Origin: an uncultured bacterium
GTDB taxonomy: Bacteria; Bacillota_A; Clostridia; Lachnospirales; Lachnospiraceae
Length of the DNA stretch: 13,260 nucleotides
Assembly (NCBI GenBank): GCA_905215045.1
Contig: CAJMOO010000052.1
Coordinates: forward strand, 1 to 13,260
Direction: 5' to 3'
Part shown: in pieces, positions 6,437 to 13,007 of the stretch
Position numbering within the stretch: position 1 is the first letter of the stretch
How the letters are laid out: each line of letters starts with the position of its first letter
Position numbers and translations under genes: made by a program
Notes under the pieces: generated by a model
The model's database searches: none
Told to the model about the DNA's origin: nothing
Seen by the model: only the letters and a program-made list of their open reading frames with translations

Positions 6437-6958
6437 ATGAAGGTCGTAATATTAAATGGAAGTCCAAGAAAAGGCGGAAATACAGAAATCATGGCAGAAA
6501 CATTTGACAAAGCAGCCAAGAAACATGAAGTAGAAATTTTAAATATCGCATCAATGAACATCAAAGGATGTCTGGGATGTAAATATTGCTATGAACATCA
6601 GGGAGAATGTGTGCAGAAAGATGATATGGCAAAAGTCTTAGAAACATTAAAAGATGCAGATATGGTAGTTTTTGCGTCTCCAATCTATTGGTTTGATATC
6701 ACAGCACAGCTAAAAACAGTCATTGATCGTTTATATGCATGTGGAAGCACAGGATTTCATTTTAACAAAACAGCACTGCTATTGAATGCAGGAGCAGATC
6801 ATGTATTTGATGCAGCAATTGCTCAGTACAAAGCAATGACTTCTTACTTAAAATGGGAAGATCAGGGAATCATCACAGCTCCAAACATGGTAGAGAAAGG
6901 CAAAATGAAGGAATGTCCAGAGCTTGAGAAAGTAAAAGAATTAGCAGAAAAATTATAA
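6437..6958 (+). CDS. NADPH-dependent FMN reductase family protein with a four-cysteine cluster
   Basis: The 173-residue protein has the flavodoxin-like fold of the NADPH-dependent FMN reductase/iron-sulfur flavoprotein group. The phosphate loop is NGSPRKGGNTE at 7-17 and the FMN-contacting stretch is FASPIYWFDITAQLK at 79-93. Cysteines C45, C48, C51 and C58 give C-x2-C-x2-C-x6-C, close to the compact cluster motif that binds a 4Fe-4S centre in archaeal and clostridial iron-sulfur flavoproteins. It may therefore carry electrons between a ferredoxin-like donor and flavin, or detoxify oxygen species. It begins 16 bases after the phosphatase gene with GAAGGAG as ribosome site. It ends 35 bases from the convergent DNA-repair operon, with no clear terminator in that gap. 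Cluster occupancy is inferred only from spacing. Confidence 0.88.
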   Translation: MKVVILNGSPRKGGNTEIMAETFDKAAKKHEVEILNIASMNIKGCLGCKYCYEHQGECVQKDDMAKVLETLKDADMVVFASPIYWFDITAQLKTVIDRLYACGSTGFHFNKTALLLNAGADHVFDAAIAQYKAMTSYLKWEDQGIITAPNMVEKGKMKECPELEKVKELAEKL

Positions 6959-6993
6959 GGAATCTATCAATTAGCAGTGTAATAATTCACAAC

Positions 6994-7743
6994 TCACTGA
7001 AATTCCGTCATATGTTTCCGATACCACAAAGGCATCAGATTCCTCTGACATTGATAATTCTCTCTTTCTTTAATCCCAATCGTATTGAAAAAGTCTTTCC
7101 ATAGATCAATAAACGGATCGTCTGTTTTCACTGACAGGCGGTCCATTTCTTCTTTTGAAAGCGTTGTCAGATAATAATCCTGATTGGCAGGATGTACAAC
7201 AGCAATGAAGCGCCTGTCATCAATGATCATCCAATTCTCCGAAGGCAGACGATCAGAAAAATGTGGTGCAACTAAAGTCAACACATTGCTCTTTGGCTCA
7301 ATATGGCTGACCAGCACATCTCTAGGCATATTTGCAAATCGGATAAGTTCTACATGCAAATGAGCTTCATTCCCAACTTTACGTTTCAATTCAAACATTC
7401 TCATAACGACAGGTTCCTGAAGAAAATCAACCACATGAGCCCCGTAATGAAATCCAGCAACCATAAATCGATAAATCGTATCCAGCTTATCATCCGCATC
7501 AGACATCGCAGCCTCATAAACCATAATATAAGCCTGATAAGAAATCTTGCGCTTGATCGAACGAACGACACTTGCAGTTTTCTCAGAATCAGCGTCCACA
7601 TGCCGATAATCACAGAACAATTCAAGATTTCCAATGGGTTCTGTCTTCAATTTAACATTCGAATGTCCAAGTCTTGATGCCCAAGCTTCGTAAACGCAAG
7701 TCATCATCGCATCAAAATTATCTTCACAGGTAAAAACAGTCAT
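6994..7743 (-). CDS. Partner protein of the DNA-repair-type radical SAM enzyme (TIGR03915-like)
   Basis: The 249-residue protein belongs to the family that almost always accompanies the radical SAM gene just upstream, known from memory as TIGR03915, 'probable DNA metabolism protein'. Visible conserved features are AGFHYGAHVVDFL near 96-108, the central block HFSDRLPSENWMIIDDRR at 161-178, and the C-terminal block with W215, RENYQCQRNLMPLWY and EFQ at the very end. It contains no radical SAM cysteines and no uracil-DNA glycosylase domain, although in some lineages a glycosylase domain is fused to its C-terminus. An upstream in-frame ATG at 7792-7794 is rejected because GGAGGT (bases 7748-7753 on the + strand) sits just before ATG 7741-7743. 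The gene starts 37 bases after the radical SAM gene ends, so it is the second gene of the operon. Molecular function is unknown; a role in DNA repair or modification is inferred from partnership. Confidence 0.85.
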   Translation of the reverse strand: MTVFTCEDNFDAMMTCVYEAWASRLGHSNVKLKTEPIGNLELFCDYRHVDADSEKTASVVRSIKRKISYQAYIMVYEAAMSDADDKLDTIYRFMVAGFHYGAHVVDFLQEPVVMRMFELKRKVGNEAHLHVELIRFANMPRDVLVSHIEPKSNVLTLVAPHFSDRLPSENWMIIDDRRFIAVVHPANQDYYLTTLSKEEMDRLSVKTDDPFIDLWKDFFNTIGIKERENYQCQRNLMPLWYRKHMTEFQ

Positions 7744-7780
7744 GGTAACCTCCAAAATAAGAATGAAAATTATATAAAAT

Positions 7781-9268
7781 CTACATTTGTCCAAACAAAG
7801 TCTTCGAAGAATCTTCTACAGTAACATCTGACTGAAAATTAAAATCATCAAACAAAGAAAGCTGGCGGTAAGTCTGCGGATGATCGATCTCCCAGTTTTG
7901 CTTTCCATCTTCACCAATCAGCTGTCTGGTAATAAAATCTTCCTCAATCGGTATCCGATACATCATCTTCCCACTGCAAGTGATAAAATATTTCGCACGT
8001 TTTAGCACAACGCCCATCTTCTTCAAATGCTCAAAATTAAGTGTTCCATGTTTACGAGCTTTTACAATACGAAATGCAGATTTTGTACCAATTCCAGGAA
8101 CACGAAGCAAAACATCATAAGAAGCCCGGTTGATCTCAACCGGATAAATATCCAGATGACGAAGTGCCCAGTCACACTTTGGATCAAGCATCGTATTAAA
8201 ATTCGGCCGATCTACAGAAAGTAATTCATCAGCTTTAAATCCATAAAATCGAAGCAGCCAGTCTGCCTGATACAAACGATGTTCCCGAAGCAGCGGTGGT
8301 GCAGTTCCAAGAGCAGGCAAGTTAGAATCTTCATTCAAAGGAACATAAGCAGAATAAAATACACGCTTCAAGTCATATTGCTGGTATAATTTCTGCGTTG
8401 TTGATAAAAGCTGCAGATCACTCTCACCAGTTGCACCAATGATCATCTGTGTACTTTGCCCAGCAGGGACAAAAGGAGCAGGTTTTCCATTGGAACGCAA
8501 AGTATTCTTAAGAGAAGAATCAGCAAGTGCAAGAGGAGAACGCCCAGATTGAATTCGCTGATAAGGATTCTCCTGAAAAATGGTATGTTTCAAATATTTA
8601 TTACTTCTGGAACGTTCCATCGAAGCATCTTTCCCAATCATCAAACGATGATCCACGATTCCATTCTGAATTTGACGGATCGGAGCTACAAGCTTCTTCG
8701 GATTCTTATGAGGCGCCAGTTTTTTAAGCCCGTCAATCGTAGGAAGTTCCAGATTGATACTCATACGATCTACTAGATATCCCATATTCGTAATTAACCC
8801 ATCCGAAGCTCCAGGAATCGCTTTCACATGAATATATCCATTAAAATGATATTTGGTACGAAGCAGATAAATCGCCTGATACATCAATTCCATCGTATAA
8901 GTCGGACTCTTTACGATCCCAGAACTTAAAAATAATCCCTCGATATAATTTCTACGATAAAATTCCACAACAAGGGTACAAATCTCTTCTGGAGTAAATG
9001 TCGTACGAACCCGGTCATTGCTTACGCGGTTTAAACAATACTTACAATCATAAATGCACTCATTACTAAGCAAGATCTTAAGCAAAGAAACACAACGTCC
9101 ATCCGAAGAAAAGCTGTGACAGATTCCAGCAGCTTCTGTATTTCCAAGCATGCCTTTCTTTCCGCGGCGATTTGAACCACTGGAAGTACAGGCAACATCG
9201 TATTTGGCTGCATCGGCTAAAATCTTCAATTTTTCATTTAAAGATAGATCTTTTGATGAGATTTCCAT
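7781..9268 (-). CDS. Putative DNA modification/repair radical SAM protein (TIGR03916-like)
   Basis: The 495-residue protein binds a 4Fe-4S cluster through C71, C75 and C78 (CIYDCKYC, the CxxxCxxC radical SAM motif) and should use S-adenosylmethionine to make radicals. Further landmarks are GLFLSSG (112-117), HVKAIPGA (147-154), FVPAGQSTQMIIGATGESD (266-284) and a helix-hairpin-helix DNA-binding motif LLRVPGIGTKSAFRIVKAR (387-405). A C-terminal segment holds QLSLF at 469-473, a textbook sliding-clamp binding pentapeptide. Residues about 205-262 seem to be a basic, Ser/Arg-rich insert between the radical SAM strands, making it longer than the roughly 410-430 residues I recall for the family. 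The ribosome site AAAGGGG before ATG is adequate. It is first in a two-gene operon with its usual partner and has a LexA-like box over its promoter. The substrate is unknown; DNA repair is inferred, in analogy to spore photoproduct lyase. Confidence 0.88.
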   Translation of the reverse strand: MEISSKDLSLNEKLKILADAAKYDVACTSSGSNRRGKKGMLGNTEAAGICHSFSSDGRCVSLLKILLSNECIYDCKYCLNRVSNDRVRTTFTPEEICTLVVEFYRRNYIEGLFLSSGIVKSPTYTMELMYQAIYLLRTKYHFNGYIHVKAIPGASDGLITNMGYLVDRMSINLELPTIDGLKKLAPHKNPKKLVAPIRQIQNGIVDHRLMIGKDASMERSRSNKYLKHTIFQENPYQRIQSGRSPLALADSSLKNTLRSNGKPAPFVPAGQSTQMIIGATGESDLQLLSTTQKLYQQYDLKRVFYSAYVPLNEDSNLPALGTAPPLLREHRLYQADWLLRFYGFKADELLSVDRPNFNTMLDPKCDWALRHLDIYPVEINRASYDVLLRVPGIGTKSAFRIVKARKHGTLNFEHLKKMGVVLKRAKYFITCSGKMMYRIPIEEDFITRQLIGEDGKQNWEIDHPQTYRQLSLFDDFNFQSDVTVEDSSKTLFGQM

Positions 9269-9285
9269 ATCAAACGGCCCCTTTC

Positions 9286-9297
9286 GAATATATGTTC
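9286..9297 (-). promoter_or_regulatory. LexA (SOS) box candidate over the start of the radical SAM operon
   Basis: Read on the - strand the site is GAACATATATTC followed by G, against the Gram-positive LexA consensus CGAAC-N4-GTTCG. Seven of the eight core bases match, with A for G at the start of the right half-site. It begins one base after the predicted -10 box, so bound LexA would cover the transcription start. A single-mismatch site is not proof, but position and the function of the operon support it. Confidence 0.55.
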
Positions 9298-9298
9298 T

Positions 9299-9327
9299 AG
9301 TTTAACATAAATGAACGTATTTTACAA
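9299..9327 (-). promoter_or_regulatory. Predicted promoter of the radical SAM operon
   Basis: On the - strand TTGTAA (9322-9327) is followed after 17 bases by TAAACT (9299-9304), with a TGT extended -10 directly before it. The start is predicted near 9292, inside the LexA-like box, leaving a short leader of about 24 bases. Confidence 0.6.
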
Positions 9328-9366
9328 ATTTCCACACCATGGAGCAGTTGCTTTTGGTCATTTTGG

Positions 9367-9397
9367 AAAACTGCATGTGGTCAGCATGCAGTTTTTT
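9367..9397 (-). terminator. Hairpin terminator after the LacI-family gene
   Basis: A perfect 11-bp stem pairs 9367-9377 with 9385-9395 around a 7-base loop. On the - strand, downstream of the repressor gene, the stem ends in four T's; on the + strand the tract is longer (six T's), so it may work in both directions. It separates the repressor transcript from the radical SAM promoter. Confidence 0.7.
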
Positions 9398-9419
9398 CTA
9401 TTATGAAAGTTTTTTTAAA

Positions 9420-10451
9420 TTAGAATTTTGGAATACTACATGATTCTCGAATCTTTAATTCGCAAGGCAGAGTAAGTCTCACTGGCACTTGATATTCTAA
9501 AAACTCTCCCTTTGCCATCGTGCAAATAAAATGAGCTGCATATTCTCCCATAAATTCTGCAGGCGCATGAATTGTCGTTAATGGCGGGGTAGAAAAACTA
9601 GCCACACTGATATCATCAAATCCTACCACGGAAATATCATCAGGTACCTTCAGTCCATTTTCATATAAAGCACGAATTGCACCAAGAGCAATTGGATCAC
9701 TCGCTGCAAAGACAGCAGTTGGAAGTTTGCTTTCTTTGATCAGCTCGTTCATCATCACATAGCCAGATTCCGCAGAAAATTCCTGCTCCATAAGATATGG
9801 TTTATAAGTAATGCCATGTTTTTCACAATACTGAATAAAAGTTTCCTTACGTTCTTCAAAATAAACGGTATTATCTGGAAGATATTCTTTTCCTCCAAGA
9901 TAAGCAATCTGTTTATGCCCAAGTTTTTTCGAAAGATAATCCAGAGCATCAACCACAGCTTGTTTAAAATCAAGACAGATGGTTGTAGACTGGATTCTTG
10001 CAGTTTTCATATCAAGAAAGATGACATTTGGTGTAATGGATGTAAAAGATTCCATCTGTATCTCATTGAATTTCCCAATACAGATCAGGGCATCAACATC
10101 TTTTAGTAAATCTTTATAATCGGAATCACTGTGAAAACAACGGACCACACGGATCTGATGGTTTGCACAGTATTTTTCAATTCCAACACGGATGGATTGG
10201 TAATAAGGGTCTTCAAGTTCTTCGAACATGGAATACCATTGAAAAATTCCAATGACAGTATCATTTAATGTATTTTTACTAATATTACTAGCTGCATTTT
10301 TTTTCTTTATATAATGAAGTTCCTTTGCGATTTTTAATACACGTTCTCTCGTCTGTTCTGTTACACTTAAAGACTCATCCTGGTTGAGAATTCTTGAAAC
10401 AGTCGCAGAAGAAACCTTTGCTTTCTCGGCAATATCTTTGATTGTAGCCAT
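9420..10451 (-). CDS. LacI-family transcriptional repressor, probable regulator of the galactose operon
   Basis: The 343-residue protein has the LacI architecture: an N-terminal helix-turn-helix ([21 protein letters not shown], cited by its positions 2-22) with the hinge region near residues 45-65, then a periplasmic-binding-protein-like sugar domain. Typical domain blocks are visible: AFLGGKEY-like [58 protein letters not shown] and a tail with [11 protein letters not shown]. It is divergent from the galK operon across a 250-base region holding operator-like sites, so it probably represses galKMT until galactose or a derivative binds, as GalR does. The inducer is inferred. An upstream ATG at 10494-10496 in frame is rejected because the HTH begins right after ATG 10449-10451 and AAAGGA lies 9 bases before it. 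Confidence 0.93.
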   Translation of the reverse strand: MATIKDIAEKAKVSSATVSRILNQDESLSVTEQTRERVLKIAKELHYIKKKNAASNISKNTLNDTVIGIFQWYSMFEELEDPYYQSIRVGIEKYCANHQIRVVRCFHSDSDYKDLLKDVDALICIGKFNEIQMESFTSITPNVIFLDMKTARIQSTTICLDFKQAVVDALDYLSKKLGHKQIAYLGGKEYLPDNTVYFEERKETFIQYCEKHGITYKPYLMEQEFSAESGYVMMNELIKESKLPTAVFAASDPIALGAIRALYENGLKVPDDISVVGFDDISVASFSTPPLTTIHAPAEFMGEYAAHFICTMAKGEFLEYQVPVRLTLPCELKIRESCSIPKF

Positions 10452-10504
10452 GACAGATATCCTTTCTACTAAAATTATTTTTGATACGCACATCATTATT
10501 TTTC

Positions 10505-10510
10505 ATTATA
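10505..10510 (-). promoter_or_regulatory. Predicted extended -10 promoter of the LacI-family gene
   Basis: On the - strand the sequence TTTGTTATAAT gives a perfect TATAAT preceded by TG one base upstream, an extended -10. No good -35 is found at 16-18 bases, which extended -10 promoters can tolerate. The leader would be about 45 bases. Confidence 0.5.
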
Positions 10511-10543
10511 ACAAATATCAGGTAAAAACGAAAGATAAATACG

Positions 10544-10559
10544 TAGTAAAAAATTACTA
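10544..10559. promoter_or_regulatory. Operator-like palindrome O1 in the lacI-galK divergent region
   Basis: TAGTAA and TTACTA form a perfect 6-bp inverted repeat around AAAA. It lies upstream of both predicted promoters and shares its half-site with the other sites near galK. Probably a LacI-family binding site. Confidence 0.5.
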
Positions 10560-10576
10560 AAAATAATCCAGAAAAA

Positions 10577-10595
10577 TTGGTAAATATTTTAGTAA
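10577..10595. promoter_or_regulatory. Operator-like site O2 upstream of the galK promoter
   Basis: TTGGTAAATATTTTAGTAA is an imperfect palindrome (6 of 8 half-site bases match) just upstream of the galK -35. In reverse orientation it resembles O3 at 10625-10642, sharing TTACTA and TTTACCAA, so O2 and O3 form a large inverted pair around the promoter. Confidence 0.5.
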
Positions 10596-10602
10596 AAAGA
10601 TA

Positions 10603-10631
10603 TTGTAAAGTTTACTAAAAAGTGTTACTAT
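10603..10631 (+). promoter_or_regulatory. Predicted galK operon promoter
   Basis: TTGTAA at 10603-10608 and TACTAT at 10626-10631 are 17 bases apart, with a TGT extended -10 at 10623-10625. The spacer contains TTTACTAAAA (10611-10620), another operator half-site. Transcription should begin near 10638, about 64 bases before the galK start. Confidence 0.65.
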
Positions 10632-10642
10632 AAATTTACCAA
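10625..10642. promoter_or_regulatory. Operator-like site O3 covering the galK -10 and start
   Basis: TTACTATAAATTTACCAA overlaps the whole -10 hexamer and the predicted start. Repressor bound here would directly block RNA polymerase. It is the inverted counterpart of O2, with centres about 47 bases apart. Confidence 0.5.
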
Positions 10643-10701
10643 AAGTAATCGAACAAAAAAAGTAGATCATAAATAAAGCAAAAAAGGAAGGAAAAGAAAA
10701 C

Positions 10702-11985
10702 ATGGCAGCAAACATTCAGACATTGATTGAGGAATTCAAACAAGGAAAACACAATGACTTATTAAAAGATATTTATGTAGATGATGGAGTGATCGCATAT
10801 CAGCAGGAACGATACGTGAAAGCATTAGAAGAATTTAAGAATCTTTATGGTGAAAAAGAAGTAGAAATTTACAGTGCTCCAGGAAGAAGTGAAGTAGGTG
10901 GAAACCATACAGATCATCAATTTGGGAAAGTTCTTGCAACATCCATTAACTTAGATGCGATCGCGATTACAGCACCATTAGAGGAAGCAGTGATCAATCT
11001 GAAATCTGAGGGATATGATCGTATCAAAGTAGATTTAAATTCATTAAATAAAGAAGAGGTAGAAGAAGGAAGTTCACAGGCGTTGATCGCAGGTGTAACG
11101 TATAAATTAAAAGAAGAAGGATATCATATCGGTGGATTTGAAGCTTATGTAACAAGTGATGTATTAAATGGAGCGGGAATGTCGTCCTCTGCAGCATTTG
11201 AAGTATTGATCGGAAATATTTTATCTGGACTATATAACAATATGAAAATCAGCCCAGTATTCTTAGCACAGGCAGGACAGTTCGCAGAGAATGAATTTTT
11301 CGGAAAACCTTGTGGTCTGATGGATCAGATGGCTTCTTCTATTGGAGGACTGATCAATATCGATTTCAAAGATCCAGAAGAACCAGTAATCAAGAAAGTA
11401 GATGTCAATTTTGAAGAATATGGACACAGCCTTTGCATTGTGGATACAAAAGGATCACATGCAGATCTTACCGATGACTATGCAGCAATTCCAGAAGAGA
11501 TGAAAAAGGTTGCAAATTTCTTTGATAAAAAGGTATTAAGAGAAGTAAACAAAGATGATTTTTACTTAAATCTTCCAAAAATCAGAGAAATCCTAGGAGA
11601 TCGAGCAGTGCTTCGAGCAATGCATTTATTTGAAGAAAATAAACGTGTGGATGAACAGGTGAAAGCTCTAGAAGATGGGGACTTTGAGACATTTAAGAAA
11701 CTGATCAAAGAATCAGGAGATTCCTCTTTTAAATATTTACAAAATGTATATTCAAGCCATGATCTGACAAACCAGAGTGAATCTATTGGTCTTGCAATCA
11801 GTGATATCTGTCTTGGAGATAGAGGAGTCAGCCGTGTGCATGGTGGTGGATTTGCAGGAACAATTCAGGCATTTGTTCCAGATGATATTGTAGGGATGTA
11901 TAAAAAAAGTGTGGAACATGTTTTTGGAGAAGGTGCTTGTCATGTATTAAAAGTACGTCCTTATGGAGGAATGAAGGTATTATAA
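10702..11985 (+). CDS. galK: Galactokinase, divergent Firmicute type
   Basis: The 427-residue cytoplasmic GHMP kinase phosphorylates galactose to galactose 1-phosphate with ATP, the first committed Leloir step. The sugar-binding motif is APGRSEVGGNHTDH (59-72), which keeps H69 and D71 but has N68 where classical galactokinases have the Glu of GEHTD. The ATP phosphate loop is NGAGMSSSAA (156-165), and the catalytic base is D208 in GLMDQM. The third GHMP motif is HGGGFAG (380-386). An N-terminal extension of about 50 residues precedes the sugar motif, making it longer than E. coli GalK (382). Many Clostridia carry this form, so the substitution is a subfamily trait rather than damage. AAGGAAGG at 10684-10691 is the ribosome site. 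The galM start is one base after its stop, so expression is coupled. Context with galM and galT supports galactose as substrate. Confidence 0.92.
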   Translation: MAANIQTLIEEFKQGKHNDLLKDIYVDDGVIAYQQERYVKALEEFKNLYGEKEVEIYSAPGRSEVGGNHTDHQFGKVLATSINLDAIAITAPLEEAVINLKSEGYDRIKVDLNSLNKEEVEEGSSQALIAGVTYKLKEEGYHIGGFEAYVTSDVLNGAGMSSSAAFEVLIGNILSGLYNNMKISPVFLAQAGQFAENEFFGKPCGLMDQMASSIGGLINIDFKDPEEPVIKKVDVNFEEYGHSLCIVDTKGSHADLTDDYAAIPEEMKKVANFFDKKVLREVNKDDFYLNLPKIREILGDRAVLRAMHLFEENKRVDEQVKALEDGDFETFKKLIKESGDSSFKYLQNVYSSHDLTNQSESIGLAISDICLGDRGVSRVHGGGFAGTIQAFVPDDIVGMYKKSVEHVFGEGACHVLKVRPYGGMKVL

Positions 11986-11986
11986 G

Positions 11987-13006
11987 ATGGTAGAAATAAA
12001 GAAAATCGAAGAAAGAGACAATGGAGTTTGCCTCTTTGAAATAAAAAATGAAGAACTTAGAGTTATTGTAAGTAATTTAGGATGTCATGTATTATCTGTA
12101 TTTACAAAAGACAGAAATGGAAGTTTTGGAGATGTCGTTCTTGGGTTTGAAAATGTAGAAGACTGTTGGCATGGAGACGGAAGTTACATGGGAGCGATTG
12201 CTGGACGTGTTGCAAACCGTATTGGAAATGCTCAGTTTGAACTAAATGGAACAACGTATCATCTGGCAGCAAACAATGGACCAAATTCTCTACATGGTGG
12301 AGTGGAAGGATTTAATCAAAAAATATTTAAATATGAATTATTGGAAGACGGAATCCGCTTTATCTATCTCTCAGCAGATATGGAAGAGGGATATCCAGGA
12401 AGTCTTTATCTGAAAGTTGTGTACCGTTTATGTGGTAACACATTAAAAATGGAATATGAAGCAGTTTCAGATCAGGATACACTGATCAATATCACAAATC
12501 ATTCTTACTTTAATTTATCTGCTGGAAAAGATAAAATTTATCATCATCAGTTAAAGGTAAAAGCGGATGAGATTGCATGTGTTGATGAAAACTGTCTTGC
12601 CAATGGAACATTTTTAAACGTAGAAAACACACCATTTGACTTTAGAGAATTTCATGAGATCGGGGAACGGATCAACGATGATCATGAACAGTTAAAACTT
12701 GCCGGAGGTTATGATCACTCATATATGTTAAAAGATGAAGAAGATCAACTGGTTCTATATGACAAAGAAACTGGAAGAAAATTAACAATGACAACAACCC
12801 TTCCTTGCATTCAGGTATACACGGGAAATTTCCTGTCTGGCGGATGCAATGGAAAAGGCGGAAAGCCATATGAAAACAGAGATGGTGTTGCCTTAGAAGC
12901 CCAGTTCTTACCAAACTCCATACATATAGAAAAAGAACCAAAGGTAATTTTAAGAAAAGGTGAACAATACGAAGCGGTGACTTCTTATAAATTTGAGGTG
13001 GAATAA
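11987..13006 (+). CDS. galM: Aldose 1-epimerase (mutarotase)
   Basis: The 339-residue protein interconverts beta- and alpha-D-galactose, supplying the alpha anomer to galactokinase. Normal family length. Visible motifs are GRVANRIG (73-80, R78 binding the sugar), SLHGG (H103), NHSYFNL with catalytic acid H172, GYDHSY with D243, and ALEAQFLPNSIH with catalytic base E304. No signal peptide, so it acts in the cytoplasm. ATG follows the galK stop by one base; the nearest purine-rich stretch (GGAGGAATGAAGG, 11966-11978) lies inside the end of galK, so initiation depends on translation of galK. The same arrangement recurs at its 3' end. Confidence 0.95.
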   Translation: MVEIKKIEERDNGVCLFEIKNEELRVIVSNLGCHVLSVFTKDRNGSFGDVVLGFENVEDCWHGDGSYMGAIAGRVANRIGNAQFELNGTTYHLAANNGPNSLHGGVEGFNQKIFKYELLEDGIRFIYLSADMEEGYPGSLYLKVVYRLCGNTLKMEYEAVSDQDTLINITNHSYFNLSAGKDKIYHHQLKVKADEIACVDENCLANGTFLNVENTPFDFREFHEIGERINDDHEQLKLAGGYDHSYMLKDEEDQLVLYDKETGRKLTMTTTLPCIQVYTGNFLSGGCNGKGGKPYENRDGVALEAQFLPNSIHIEKEPKVILRKGEQYEAVTSYKFEVE

Positions 13007-13007
13007 G

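Noticed and set aside
6959..6993. A shared terminator between the convergent flavoprotein gene and the radical SAM operon
   Set aside because: The only inverted repeat is CAGTG/CACTG with a 15-base loop and no T tract.
7303..7677. A 124-codon open frame on the + strand opposite the radical SAM partner gene
   Set aside because: The - strand gene has a ribosome site, operon context and family motifs; the + strand frame has none.
9313..9325. A second LexA site at GAACGTATTTTAC
   Set aside because: Only the left half-site matches; the right half has no GTTC-like sequence.
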